A stretch of 64,000 nucleotides of DNA from positions 3,224,001 through 3,288,000 of the forward strand of contig OY820914.1 in assembly GCA_963682005.1 (NCBI GenBank). The letters run 5' to 3'. Positions within the stretch are counted from its first letter, which is position 1. Each line of letters starts with the position of its first letter. Of the stretch, positions 55,115 to 64,000 are shown in pieces. This DNA is from CAIYUC01 sp963682005 (GTDB lineage: Bacteria; Bacteroidota; Bacteroidia; Bacteroidales; FEN-979). The position numbers were made by a program, and so were the translations under genes. Under the pieces are notes generated by a model. That model was given only the letters and a program-made list of their open reading frames with translations. It did not search any database and was not told the origin of the DNA.

Positions 55115-55774
55115 ATGAAAAAGATCGTCGTTGATTTTCTTTCCGACCTTTCGAAAAACAACAATCGTGAATGGTTTCTTGCAAACAAAGCAAGGTATGA
55201 TGAAGCAAAGACTGAATTTGAATCAGTCATTAACATACTGATACCCGGTATCGCGAAATTCGATGATTCGGTGAAATTCATAACAGCGAAAGATTGTGTT
55301 TTCCGGTTTTACCGGGATGTGAGGTTCTCGAAGGATAAATCCCCGTACAAGACCAATTTCGGCGCTTTCATTACCAAAGGCGGAAAGAAGAGTCATGGAC
55401 CAGGTTATTATGTCCATGTTCAGCCGGGCGAATGCTTCCTCTCAGGAGGAGTCTGGATGCCTGCTCCTGACATCATGAAGAAGATCAGGCAGGAGATATA
55501 CTATAATATAAAGGAGTTTAAGGAAATACTTTCCGAAAAGACATTCTCGAAATACTTCTCCGGAATAGATGACTGGGATAAACAGAAGATCGCTCCTCGG
55601 GAATACCCGAAGGATTTCCCGGATATCGAACTCCTGAAAAATAAAAGCTTTACAGTATCACAAGGGTTAGATGAGAAGATCCTGATGAGTGACGAAATTT
55701 TTCCGTTTGCCCTGAAGGTCTTTAAAGCGATGAATGCATACAATCAATTCCTGCGGAGGGCGGTGGAAGGGTGA
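55115..55774 (+). CDS. DUF2461-family protein
   Basis: A 219-residue cytoplasmic protein of the DUF2461/TIGR02453 family. The blocks FLSDLSKNNNREWFLANKARYDEAKTEF, DCVFRFYRDVRFSKDKSPYKTNFGAFI and GPGYYVHVQPGECFLSGGVWMP are all present. The function of the family is unknown. The gene faces psd convergently, 4 nt apart. It has its own promoter element. Confidence 0.93.
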   Translation: MKKIVVDFLSDLSKNNNREWFLANKARYDEAKTEFESVINILIPGIAKFDDSVKFITAKDCVFRFYRDVRFSKDKSPYKTNFGAFITKGGKKSHGPGYYVHVQPGECFLSGGVWMPAPDIMKKIRQEIYYNIKEFKEILSEKTFSKYFSGIDDWDKQKIAPREYPKDFPDIELLKNKSFTVSQGLDEKILMSDEIFPFALKVFKAMNAYNQFLRRAVEG

Positions 55775-55778
55775 TCCC

Positions 55779-56441
55779 TTAGGAAGGTAAATGCCCTATT
55801 ACCGTAAGTTTACCGGTTACAATCTGGTTGAGTGTGATCTCGAGTTTTGTATCTACAGGCAGCAAGAGATCAACACGTGAACCGAATTTGATGAATCCAA
55901 GCTCATCACCTTGAACAACCGGCTCTCCTACAACGGGGTAAGTCACGATCCGTCTGGCTACGGCACCAGCGATCTGCCTCACGAGGATTTCTTTTCCGGA
56001 CCCGGTTTTGATCACCGTTGTCGCCCGCTCATTTTCAAGGGATGCTTTCGGGTTGAATGCAACCATATGTAGTCCCGGGTGGTATTTGTAATAATCAATC
56101 ATGCCCGTGATCGGGAACCAGTTGACATGCACATTTTTGGCTGACATGAAAATAGAGACCTGCAACCGCTCTTCATGGAAGTATTCAGGTTCAAAAGTTT
56201 TTTCTATGACAACGATCTTCCCGTCGGCCGGACACACGATCTTATTATCGTCGCCATTAGTCTCCCTTGGATAATAACGGAAGAACCGCACGATCATGAT
56301 AAAGAACCAGAGACCGACCGCGTAAAGACCCAAATGGAACCAGGATTGAGCAGGGAAAATATGATTGAACGTAAGTAAAACCACAGCAACAAAAAGAAAC
56401 GCTATGAAAATGGTCGTCTGACCTTCTTTATGGATCCTCAT
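55779..56441 (-). CDS. psd: Phosphatidylserine decarboxylase, archaeal/short type
   Basis: A 220-residue enzyme that makes phosphatidylethanolamine from phosphatidylserine. Two membrane segments lie near the N-terminus (about 9-28 and 32-52). The catalytic part has IVCPADGKIVVIE, VSIFMSAKNVHVNWFP and the self-cleavage site Gly187-Ser188 in GFIKFGSRVD, where the serine becomes the pyruvoyl group. It follows cdsA by 2 nt, so phospholipid synthesis genes are grouped. The short form without a long N-domain is normal in Bacteroidota. Confidence 0.95.
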   Translation of the reverse strand: MRIHKEGQTTIFIAFLFVAVVLLTFNHIFPAQSWFHLGLYAVGLWFFIMIVRFFRYYPRETNGDDNKIVCPADGKIVVIEKTFEPEYFHEERLQVSIFMSAKNVHVNWFPITGMIDYYKYHPGLHMVAFNPKASLENERATTVIKTGSGKEILVRQIAGAVARRIVTYPVVGEPVVQGDELGFIKFGSRVDLLLPVDTKLEITLNQIVTGKLTVIGHLPS

Positions 56442-56443
56442 AA

Positions 56444-57301
56444 TCAGGAATAGTATAACCGGATAATATAAAACAAAAATACAAAAGGCGCTGAAATAAA
56501 CACAGTATCGAACCGGTCAAGGATACCTCCGTGTCCCGGTAAAATGCTGCCTGAATCTTTCAGGTCGAGGTTCCGCTTGATAAGAGATTCGAAAAGATCA
56601 CCAAAGGTCCCGAAAACAATCACGATCGCCGTTAAAATGAGCCATTCAGCGACGGAAATTTCAGTGACAAGGAATGAAATGCCAAAAGCTGCAAGGAAAG
56701 CGACAAGTGCTCCTGCAATGATACCTTCCCACGTTTTTTTTGGAGAAATCCGTTCAAAGAATTTATGTTTTCCGAATCTCGATCCGAAGAGATAAGCACC
56801 GGTATCATACAACCACACGATCAGGAAGTACCCCAGGAGCAATGCAGGGATCCCATAAAATTCGACGGAGAGCTTATTCACCTGAACGATCAGACAGGAC
56901 AAAGAGAATGGGATATAAAACATTCCAAACCAAGTGTATGCAACATTGATAACGGGGTTCTTTTTATTGCGGAAGATCTCGATGATGGGGACAAGAAAAA
57001 GAAGGAAAACCGGGATGATGAGCATGAGGAACCCCACACCCGAGGAAAAGATATCAATAAATTTATTTGGGCTTAACGCTACCAGTGCATACCCGGTGAA
57101 CCAAACTCCTCCTGCGATAATTCCGTACAATTTTTGCGGAGCAACCGTGGGGGTTGAAACCATTTCGTAGAATTCGTTCAGCCCGAGAACGACGACAAGA
57201 AGAATAATACCTGAAAACACCCACCGGCTGAAGACCAGGCTCAGCACAATTGCAAAAACGAGGGATAAACCTGTAATAGTCCTGGAGGTAAAATTATTCA
57301 C
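56444..57301 (-). CDS. cdsA: Phosphatidate cytidylyltransferase
   Basis: CdsA makes CDP-diacylglycerol, the precursor of phosphatidylserine and other phospholipids. About eight membrane helices are predicted and the family signature near the C-terminus is present: SLIKRNLDLKDSGSILPGHGGILDRFDTVF. The GTG at 57301 overlaps the previous stop by 8 nt and begins NNFTSRTITGLSL; a TTG at 57322 is also in frame. It precedes psd by 2 nt, consistent with one pathway operon. Confidence 0.93.
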   Translation of the reverse strand: MNNFTSRTITGLSLVFAIVLSLVFSRWVFSGIILLVVVLGLNEFYEMVSTPTVAPQKLYGIIAGGVWFTGYALVALSPNKFIDIFSSGVGFLMLIIPVFLLFLVPIIEIFRNKKNPVINVAYTWFGMFYIPFSLSCLIVQVNKLSVEFYGIPALLLGYFLIVWLYDTGAYLFGSRFGKHKFFERISPKKTWEGIIAGALVAFLAAFGISFLVTEISVAEWLILTAIVIVFGTFGDLFESLIKRNLDLKDSGSILPGHGGILDRFDTVFISAPFVFLFYIIRLYYS

Positions 57302-57506
57302 TTGACAGAAATCGGTTAACAATCAGATTAGCTTGCAGGATATCATCGCGTTTGACATACAATTCGATCTCGCCAAAAACCATGTAGCTTGAATCCTGTT
57401 TATTGATGATCACGCTTGCAATCTCTTCCTCTTCCAACAATGATTTCAGCATCTCGGCACGGTATAGTTTGGGAGAACTGAAAATTTTTTCCCACTGATC
57501 ATCCAT
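57294..57506 (-). CDS. DUF2007-domain protein
   Basis: A 70-residue protein with the DUF2007 pattern (KLYRAEMLKSLLEEEEIASVIINKQD, LYVKRDDILQANLIV). The family is small, ferredoxin-like in fold and thought to have a signalling or binding role; its function is unknown. It sits between the LUD-domain gene (overlap 8 nt) and cdsA (overlap), a close-packed operon. Confidence 0.88.
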   Translation of the reverse strand: MDDQWEKIFSSPKLYRAEMLKSLLEEEEIASVIINKQDSSYMVFGEIELYVKRDDILQANLIVNRFLSSE

Positions 57507-58170
57507 TTTTTACTTCAATATTTAATGGAGTTGTATCATCGATCAGGAAAACATAGATCTCTTTTGGCCCGTGTGCTCCCATCACAAGTGTCTTTTCAAT
57601 GTCTGCCGTTCTGCTTGGACCTGTGATCAGTGAGATCATGGAGGGCAATTCTTCCTTGTATTTCTTTCGTATTTCCTGGAATGCATGCTTAAGATCGGGT
57701 ACAAGCTGAGATGTGTATGCGACGACAAGATGTGTTTCCGGGAATACATTGATCCTTCTGCCCGGGGCATTCTTAGAAGAAACCATCACTGTCCCAAGTC
57801 TTGCAATGAGGTATTCACAACGGGTTATACCCAATTTAGCATCCGCAAAATTCGCCCACGATGATTCAAACGGGATCCCGTTCTTTTTGAAAATTTTCTG
57901 CAGGACATCGTCGTAACAAAACAGAACCGGCCAATCCTTCTCAAGAATAAAGGATTGAAGCGTTGCAAGGAATTCCTCTTCATTTTCACAGTAAACAAAT
58001 TTCCCGGCCATTCGGATCAATGCCTCGGCAAAAGTGACATCCAGGGGGTCTGTGATGTCATTGTAAACTGATGAATCGTTGTCAATGATCGGAAAAGGAG
58101 GTTCGGTCTGCTCTATAAGAGCATCCCTGATTTTTTTCAGGACTTTTTCCCTGGAGGTACTTTCTTCCAT
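57499..58170 (-). CDS. LUD-domain protein (LutC/YkgG family)
   Basis: A 223-residue cytoplasmic protein. The end MISLITGPSRTADIEKTLVMGAHGPKEIYVFLID is the LUD hallmark. LutC is one of three proteins of L-lactate oxidation, but a stand-alone LUD protein beside ftsH is common in Bacteroidota, so the lactate role is unlikely to hold here. LutA and LutB are absent from the window. It overlaps DUF2007 by 8 nt and is 14 nt after ftsH. Confidence 0.9.
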   Translation of the reverse strand: MEESTSREKVLKKIRDALIEQTEPPFPIIDNDSSVYNDITDPLDVTFAEALIRMAGKFVYCENEEEFLATLQSFILEKDWPVLFCYDDVLQKIFKKNGIPFESSWANFADAKLGITRCEYLIARLGTVMVSSKNAPGRRINVFPETHLVVAYTSQLVPDLKHAFQEIRKKYKEELPSMISLITGPSRTADIEKTLVMGAHGPKEIYVFLIDDTTPLNIEVKNG

Positions 58171-58184
58171 AAAGGGGACAGGTT

Positions 58185-60293
58185 TTATGCTATGTCTGTC
58201 GAGTGATCGTCGCTGTTTACACTCTTTTCCGGGTTAGCAGGAATAATTTTCGGCATATTATCATCCTGCCTTGCCTTGTTCATCATTTTAACAGGTATCT
58301 CAATCTCAAACGGCCGTTTTCCAAAAATATGCTCGAGATCCTCATGAAAGATCACTTCCTTTTCAAGAAGAACATTGGCAAGGCTTTCAAGCTTTTCCTT
58401 ATTCTCTGTCAGGAGATTCTTGGCACGTTCATAAGCTGATTCCACCAGCAGGCTGATCTCTTTATCAATGACCTCGGCTGTCTTTTCGCTGAAAGGTTTC
58501 TGAAAAGAGTATTCCGTTTGACCGGAGGAATCATAAAAGCTGATGTTCCCGATTTTTTTGTTCAATCCGAAATAAACCACCATTGCATAAGCCTGTTTCG
58601 TCACTTTTTCAAGGTCATTCAAGGCACCGGTGGAAACTTTTCCGAAATTGACTTCTTCTGAAGCACGGCCGCCAAGCGCGGCAGTAATCTCATCGTACAT
58701 CTGCTCATAGGTAGTGATCTGACGTTCCTCGGGAAGGTACCAGGCAGCGCCCAATGCTTTGCCTCTCGGGACGATCGTGACTTTCACCAGTGGGTGAGCA
58801 TATTCCAGGAGCCAGCTCACAGCCGCATGACCTGCTTCGTGGAATGCGATCACCTTCTTTTCGTGGGGTGAAATGATCTTATTCCGTTTCTCAAGCCCTC
58901 CGATAATCCGGTCAATGGCATCCATGAAGTCCTGCTTGTCGATAATGATCTTATTTTTTCTTGCTGCGATCAGGGCCGATTCATTACACACATTGGCAAT
59001 ATCGGCTCCGGAAAATCCGGGGGTTTGTTTGGCAAGGAATTCTACATTGACGGTTTCGTCCAGCTTTAAGGGTTTCAGGTGGACTTTAAAGATCGCCTTC
59101 CGTTCTTCGAGATCAGGCAGTTCAACATGGATCTGGCGGTCGAAACGGCCGGCACGCATCAGGGCGCGGTCAAGGATATCAGCCCGGTTCGTGGCTGCAA
59201 GGATGATCACCCCGGCATTGGTGGCAAAGCCATCCATTTCCGTCAGCAACTGATTCAGGGTATTTTCCCGTTCATCATTGGCACCTGTTATGGCATTCCT
59301 GCCCCGGGCTCTGCCGATTGCATCAATTTCATCGATGAAGATAATACAAGGTGCTTTTTCTTTTGCCTGCCTGAAAAGGTCGCGCACTCTTGAAGCACCG
59401 ACCCCGACGAACATCTCCACGAAATCAGAACCGGAAATTGAAAAGAACGGAACTTTGGCTTCTCCGGCAACTGCTTTGGCAAGCAACGTCTTCCCGGTTC
59501 CCGGGGGACCGACAAGCAATGCCCCTTTGGGGATCTTGCCACCGAGAAGTGTATATTTTGAAGGATTCTTAAGGAAATCAACGATCTCCATCACTTCTAT
59601 CTTTGCCTCTTCCAAACCGGCCACATCGTTGAAGGTAACGCTGACGCTTGTATCTTTGTCGAACAACTGGGCCTTTGATTTACCGATGTTGAAGATCTGC
59701 GAGCCCCCGCCGCCACCTCTGCTCATGACCCGCATGATCACGAACCACAGTCCGACAAGTAAAAGGATCGGGATAAGGTAACCGAGGATATCACCAAAAA
59801 CATCCTTACGGGTATCATTCGAAGGGGGGTACGGATACTGCTTATTAAAAGTAACAACCTCACTGGGGGTTTTCCCCTCCCGTACCATCTTGGCCGCAAC
59901 ACTGTCCCGAGTATCTTTCAGCAGACCGTTGAAGATTTCCTCCGACCCGATCTGGTAAAAGAATTGGGGACTGGTATTGAATGAAGAACCGAAATTCTTC
60001 TTCAGAAATTCTTTATAGGAGGTATCTGACTGAAGCCTGGCTTTTTTGATAAATATTTCTGCCTTTTCCTTATTGATCACCACAATTTTCTCAACATCCT
60101 GCCTGATCAGCATTTCCTCCAACCTTGGCCAGTTAACCTCTTTTGTCGGGTTGGAATAATTAAAGTACTGGATTGCAATAAATACGACGGCAAGTATCGC
60201 ATATATCCAATAAAAGCTGAATTTAGGCTTAAGTTTCTTTGGAGCGTTAAAATTCGGGGGAATATTCGTATTCTTTCTTTCTTTGTCTGCCAT
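58185..60293 (-). CDS. ftsH: ATP-dependent zinc metalloprotease FtsH
   Basis: A 702-residue membrane protease that degrades misfolded and regulatory membrane proteins. Two membrane helices flank a periplasmic domain (about 27-45 and 165-185). The AAA+ domain has LVGPPGTGKTLLAKA (Walker A) and IIFIDEIDAIGRARG (Walker B). The zinc site is His485-Glu-Ala-Gly-His489. A Gly-rich linker after the second helix and the C-terminal tail to 702 are normal. It lies in the rsfS-ftsH-LUD run and is 30 nt after rsfS. Confidence 0.98.
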   Translation of the reverse strand: MADKERKNTNIPPNFNAPKKLKPKFSFYWIYAILAVVFIAIQYFNYSNPTKEVNWPRLEEMLIRQDVEKIVVINKEKAEIFIKKARLQSDTSYKEFLKKNFGSSFNTSPQFFYQIGSEEIFNGLLKDTRDSVAAKMVREGKTPSEVVTFNKQYPYPPSNDTRKDVFGDILGYLIPILLLVGLWFVIMRVMSRGGGGGSQIFNIGKSKAQLFDKDTSVSVTFNDVAGLEEAKIEVMEIVDFLKNPSKYTLLGGKIPKGALLVGPPGTGKTLLAKAVAGEAKVPFFSISGSDFVEMFVGVGASRVRDLFRQAKEKAPCIIFIDEIDAIGRARGRNAITGANDERENTLNQLLTEMDGFATNAGVIILAATNRADILDRALMRAGRFDRQIHVELPDLEERKAIFKVHLKPLKLDETVNVEFLAKQTPGFSGADIANVCNESALIAARKNKIIIDKQDFMDAIDRIIGGLEKRNKIISPHEKKVIAFHEAGHAAVSWLLEYAHPLVKVTIVPRGKALGAAWYLPEERQITTYEQMYDEITAALGGRASEEVNFGKVSTGALNDLEKVTKQAYAMVVYFGLNKKIGNISFYDSSGQTEYSFQKPFSEKTAEVIDKEISLLVESAYERAKNLLTENKEKLESLANVLLEKEVIFHEDLEHIFGKRPFEIEIPVKMMNKARQDDNMPKIIPANPEKSVNSDDHSTDIA

Positions 60294-60323
60294 TCTGTCC
60301 GGTTACTGATAATAACGATTACT

Positions 60324-60701
60324 TTATTCGTTAACTTTTACTTTTGAAATTTCTGCATCACCCCACAACTGTTCAAGGTTGTAGAAGTTTCTTTTGGAAT
60401 TTTCGAAGATGTGAACGATGATGTCACTGTAGTCAATCAAAATCCATTCCGCATTTTCAAATCCTTCCTTATGCCAGGGATTGAGCCCGGTTTTTAATTT
60501 GGTTTCCCGGATAACACCATCGGCTATTGCTTCAACCTGTGTACGTGAAGTTCCATGACAAACAATGAATGCATCGCAGATCGAGCTCTCCATTCCTGTA
60601 AAATCCATGATGACCGGATCTTTTGCTTTTTTATCAAGCATGGCATTAATAATGACCTCCGTCAACAATTCTTTCGGATTCTTTTTCTTTGGTCTGGGCA
60701 T
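60324..60701 (-). CDS. rsfS: Ribosomal silencing factor RsfS
   Basis: A 125-residue protein of the RsfS/Iojap family that binds ribosomal protein L14 (uL14) and blocks subunit joining when nutrients are short. The core ELLTEVIINAMLDKKAKDPVIMDFTG followed by CDAFIVCHGTSRTQVEAIADGV and WILIDYSDIIVHIF is clear. It starts 22 nt after a -7 element on the minus strand and is first of the ftsH-containing operon. Confidence 0.95.
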   Translation of the reverse strand: MPRPKKKNPKELLTEVIINAMLDKKAKDPVIMDFTGMESSICDAFIVCHGTSRTQVEAIADGVIRETKLKTGLNPWHKEGFENAEWILIDYSDIIVHIFENSKRNFYNLEQLWGDAEISKVKVNE

Positions 60702-60723
60702 GCTGTTCTTTCTGATTTAACGA

Positions 60724-60731
60724 CAAAGTTA
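60724..60731 (-). promoter_or_regulatory. Bacteroidota-type -7 element TAACTTTG
   Basis: On the minus strand an exact TAnnTTTG, 22 nt upstream of the rsfS start. It likely starts the rsfS-ftsH-LUD-DUF2007-cdsA-psd unit. Confidence 0.5.
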
Positions 60732-60817
60732 CAATTATTTCCAGTGTTCTCTGTGGAATTAAATTTCAGACAATTGAACAACAAGAAATGCAGGATTACC
60801 GTCCTGGACGCAGATGT

Positions 60818-61534
60818 TCAGAAATTGGGTTTCAGGGCATAGGTACTGTAAAATTCATTGATGTGATTTACCGCTTCTTCTGCAGTATCTACGATTTTGA
60901 AAAGATCGATGTCTTCTGAAGAGATATTGTTCTCGGTCAGAACCTTATTCTTTATCCATGACAGGAAGCCTTCCCAGTAATCGCGGACAACCAGGACGAT
61001 CGGAAAAGGTTCAAGTTTCTTGGTCTGGATAAGCGTGATGGCTTCTGTCAGTTCATCAAGCGTACCGAACCCGCCCGGCATGGCAATAAATCCCATTGAA
61101 TATTTCATGAACATTGTTTTCCTGACAAAGAAATAGTCAAAAGTCAGGAGCTTATTGCTGTCGATAAAGGCATTCGGCTTTTGTTCAAAGGGAAGTGCGA
61201 TGTTCAGACCGACGGATTTTCCACCGGCAAAGTGTGCACCTTTGTTTGCAGCTTCCATGATCCCATGCCCGCCACCTGTGATGATCCCAAAACCGGACTT
61301 TGTCAGGAGATAGGCAATTTCCTCTGTCAGCTTGTAATATTTATGATTTTCACTGGTCCGTGCAGAACCAAAAATCGTAACGCAGGGTCCGATCCTTGTA
61401 AGCTTCTGGAAGCCTTCCACCATTTCGGCCATGACCTTGAAAATTTCCCAGGTGTCATAACTGATCGTTTCCGACCAATTTTTCGGATAGGAGTTGTCTC
61501 TTAATTCATCCATCCCTTTTATTTCATTGTACAT
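60818..61534 (-). CDS. LOG-family Rossmann-fold protein (TIGR00730)
   Basis: A 238-residue protein of the LOG family. The nucleotide-binding GGGHGIMEAANKGA and the family motif PGGFGTLDELTEA are present. Members are phosphoribohydrolases that hydrolyse cytokinin- or AMP-type nucleotides; the substrate here is unknown. The stop and the uvrA stop-to-start gap (39 nt) suggest transcription behind uvrA. Confidence 0.93.
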   Translation of the reverse strand: MYNEIKGMDELRDNSYPKNWSETISYDTWEIFKVMAEMVEGFQKLTRIGPCVTIFGSARTSENHKYYKLTEEIAYLLTKSGFGIITGGGHGIMEAANKGAHFAGGKSVGLNIALPFEQKPNAFIDSNKLLTFDYFFVRKTMFMKYSMGFIAMPGGFGTLDELTEAITLIQTKKLEPFPIVLVVRDYWEGFLSWIKNKVLTENNISSEDIDLFKIVDTAEEAVNHINEFYSTYALKPNF

Positions 61535-61573
61535 AGGCTTTTCTTGTTCGTTATCAGGTGTAAAAGTATGAAT

Positions 61574-64000
61574 TTACTTTGAAAACAGGATAGGCTTCAA
61601 ATATTTTGCGGTGTAGCTGGATGGATGATTGCAGATATCTTCCGGTGTGCCCTGGCATATGATCTCACCCCCGCGGTTTCCACCTTCCGGTCCAAGATCA
61701 ATGATATGGTCAACCACCTTGATCACTTCCATATTGTGCTCGATCACAAGCACGGTATTCCCTTTGTCAACGAGTTTGAACAGGACATTAAGAAGGACTT
61801 TAACATCTTCAAAATGAAGTCCTGTCGTGGGCTCGTCCAGGATGTAGAGTGTGTTTCCGGTATCGGTCTTTGACAGTTCGGTTGCGAGTTTTACCCGTTG
61901 TGCCTCCCCGCCGCTGAGCGTGGTGGATTGCTGTCCGAGGGTAATATAACCGAGCCCTACATCATGAAGGGTTTTGATTTTATGGAGGATGAACGGGATG
62001 TTGTCAAAAAACTCAACCGCCTGGTCAATCGTCATGTTCAGAACATCATTGATCGATTTTCCTTTAAACCTTACGTCCAGTGTTTCCCGGTTGTATCTTT
62101 TTCCGTTGCAGGTTTCGCAGGGAACATAAACATCCGGGAGGAAATTCATTTCGATAACGCGAAGACCGGCCCCTTTGCAGGTTTCACATCGTCCTCCCTT
62201 CACATTGAACGAAAAGCGGCCGGGAAGATAACCCCTGATCTTGGATTCAGGAAGCCCGGCAAAGAGTTTCCTGATTTCGTCGAAGACTTTGGTGTATGTG
62301 GCCGGGTTTGACCTCGGTGTACGGCCGATCGGAGACTGATCGATCTCGATCACCTTATCAAGGTTCTTGATCCCTTCTATACTTTTGTAAGGCAATGGCT
62401 TTGTCTCCGATTTATAAAAATGGGTGCTCAGGATCGGGTAGAGGGTTTCATTGACAAGCGAAGATTTGCCGCTACCAGACATTCCTGTAATACATACAAA
62501 CTTTCCAAGAGGGATCTTCAGATCAATGTTCTTCAGGTTATTTCCTTTAGCACCATGGAGAAACAGGAACTTGCCATTTCCGGGCCTCCTGGCCGAGGGG
62601 ATAGCGATCTCCTTCTTCCCGCTCAGGTAATCCCCTGTCAGATTATTGCTTTTCATGATCTCTTCAGGAGTGCCTTTTGCCACGATCCGGCCACCATGTA
62701 CTCCGGCACCGGGACCGATATCGATGACATAGTCCGCTGCAAGGATCGTTTCTTTGTCGTGCTCCACAACGATCAGTGAATTCCCTGTATCTCTAAGCTC
62801 CTGCAATGCCCGGATGAGTCTCATGTTGTCATGCTGGTGAAGTCCGATGCTCGGTTCGTCAAGGATATAGAGCACTCCGACAAGCTGGGATCCGATCTGT
62901 GTGGCCAGCCTGATCCGTTGTGATTCGCCGCCGGATAAGCTTCGCGCGGTCCGGTTCAGGGTCAGGTACCCGATCCCGACATTCAGCAGGAAACTGATCC
63001 GGTTCCGGATCTCCCTGATGATTTCAAAAGCGATCACTGATTTCCGGGAATCAAGTTTAAGCGGCAATTCCCCGAACCAGCCGGAGAGCATGACCAGGTC
63101 AAGGTTTGCCAGTTCAGCAATGTTCTTCCCGTCGATCCTGAAATGGAGTGATTCCTTTTTCAGCCTTGTTCCGTTGCATTCAGGGCAGTCGATCCTGTTC
63201 ATGAAACTATTGGCCCATTTCATGATCCCGGCCGGTGCCGCTTCGGAATGCTGGGAATTGATAAAACTGATGATCCCTTCAAAGTTAAGTGAATAATTTG
63301 AAGTTATCCCAAGGTAGTCATTCTTTACCCTGAAGATCTCGTCGGAACCATACAGGATGATATTGATCGCATGTTCCGGGATCTCTCCGATCGGGGTATT
63401 CAGATCAAATCCGTATTTTTCGCCGATGGCTTCAATCTGTTTGAAAATCCATGTATTTTTATATTCACCGACAGGAACAAGTCCTCCTTTTTTAATACTT
63501 TTCGACCGGTCAGGAATGATCTTTTCGATGGCGATCTCCGTGATCGTTCCCAGTCCGTTGCATTTTGGGCAGGCACCATAAGGAGAATTGAAGGAAAATG
63601 TATTAGGTTCAGGTTCCTCATATGAGATTCCCGAGGTCGGGCACATCAGAAGCCGGCTGAAATGCCGGATGTGCTGATCGGAGGTGTCCATGATCATGAT
63701 CACATCCTTCCCGTGCCGCATGGCAAGGTTGACCGAACCCGACAGCCTTGATTTCGATTCGGCACTGATATGTATGCTGTCAACGATGATTTCGATGTCA
63801 TGGATCTTGTACCTGTCGAGCTGAAGTCCGTGAGATATCTCATGGATATCCCCGTCAATCCTCACCTTAAGAAATCCCTGTTTCCGAATCTGCTCAAACA
63901 GTTCCCGGTAATGTCCTTTTCTGCCTTTGATGACCGGGGCAAGGACAAGGATCGTCTGATCCGCATACTGATTAAGGATAAGTTCAACGATCTGCTGTTC
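61574..64000 (-). CDS. uvrA: Excinuclease ABC subunit A, partial at window edge
   Basis: The DNA-damage recognition ATPase of nucleotide excision repair. The frame is open from the stop at 61574 to the right edge; 809 codons are visible, and about 130 N-terminal residues of a roughly 940-residue protein are outside the window. Present are two signature motifs (RSLSGGESQRIRLATQIG and TTLSGGEAQRVKLATELS), the C-terminal Walker A ITGMSGSGKSS and zinc-binding CPKCNGLG, CPECNGTR and CETCKGAG/CETCNGKRYN cysteines. An internal start at 63865 is not the real one. It lies upstream of the LOG gene. Confidence 0.97.
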   Translation of the reverse strand, partial: EQQIVELILNQYADQTILVLAPVIKGRKGHYRELFEQIRKQGFLKVRIDGDIHEISHGLQLDRYKIHDIEIIVDSIHISAESKSRLSGSVNLAMRHGKDVIMIMDTSDQHIRHFSRLLMCPTSGISYEEPEPNTFSFNSPYGACPKCNGLGTITEIAIEKIIPDRSKSIKKGGLVPVGEYKNTWIFKQIEAIGEKYGFDLNTPIGEIPEHAINIILYGSDEIFRVKNDYLGITSNYSLNFEGIISFINSQHSEAAPAGIMKWANSFMNRIDCPECNGTRLKKESLHFRIDGKNIAELANLDLVMLSGWFGELPLKLDSRKSVIAFEIIREIRNRISFLLNVGIGYLTLNRTARSLSGGESQRIRLATQIGSQLVGVLYILDEPSIGLHQHDNMRLIRALQELRDTGNSLIVVEHDKETILAADYVIDIGPGAGVHGGRIVAKGTPEEIMKSNNLTGDYLSGKKEIAIPSARRPGNGKFLFLHGAKGNNLKNIDLKIPLGKFVCITGMSGSGKSSLVNETLYPILSTHFYKSETKPLPYKSIEGIKNLDKVIEIDQSPIGRTPRSNPATYTKVFDEIRKLFAGLPESKIRGYLPGRFSFNVKGGRCETCKGAGLRVIEMNFLPDVYVPCETCNGKRYNRETLDVRFKGKSINDVLNMTIDQAVEFFDNIPFILHKIKTLHDVGLGYITLGQQSTTLSGGEAQRVKLATELSKTDTGNTLYILDEPTTGLHFEDVKVLLNVLFKLVDKGNTVLVIEHNMEVIKVVDHIIDLGPEGGNRGGEIICQGTPEDICNHPSSYTAKYLKPILFSK

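Overview
The window looks like a chromosomal segment of a Bacteroidota (Bacteroidetes) bacterium, probably a free-living member near Bacteroidales. The signs are secreted proteins with type IX secretion (T9SS) C-terminal sorting domains of both kinds, a gliding-motility-associated C-terminal domain, a Fibrobacter-succinogenes-major-type lipoprotein, DUF4252, GxxExxY, DivIC and PorV/FadL-like genes, and -7 elements of the Bacteroidota form TAnnTTTG about 14-35 nt upstream of several starts. No rRNA or tRNA gene was recognised.

Layout. 0-10 kb: S74-chaperone tail-fibre-like surface protein; sixA-ppk1-divIC operon (polyphosphate and division); glyA; two exported surface proteins. 10.5-16 kb: a GH29 fucosidase and a GH38 alpha-mannosidase pair for host or algal glycan breakdown. 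16-20.7 kb: AT-rich accessory island with a three-gene operon (MORC/MutL-like GHKL ATPase, unrecognised Rossmann/methyltransferase-like protein, DNA cytosine-5 methyltransferase), the best candidate for an uncharacterised defence or modification system. 20.7-28.5 kb: YCF48-repeat T9SS protein, ferredoxin-nitroreductase, a lipoprotein plus ABC-2 exporter operon, and a seven-haem NapC/NirT quinol dehydrogenase resembling ImcH. 28.6-35.4 kb: guaB, three PpiC/SurA-type periplasmic folding factors and an orphan MoxR ATPase. 35.5-39.1 kb: pstSCAB phosphate uptake. 39.3-42.5 kb: radical SAM protein, VOC protein, two unknown exported proteins. 42.7-47.6 kb: an IS1380-family element with readable ends and target duplication, a kelch T9SS protein, and an IS110/IS1111-type element. 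48-55.8 kb: POT peptide transporter, an ECF sigma/regulator/DUF4252 operon, an HHH outer-membrane protein, a GxxExxY gene framed by inverted repeats, a PorV/FadL-like barrel and DUF2461. 55.8-64 kb: conserved minus-strand housekeeping run uvrA-LOG and rsfS-ftsH-LUD-DUF2007-cdsA-psd.

A striking background feature is the abundance of short tandem arrays with 7- or 8-bp units and of small hairpins in almost every intergenic space, several beginning exactly at the stop codon of the upstream gene and one covering a probable start codon. All function statements come from reading the protein sequences and known family motifs; no database search was run.
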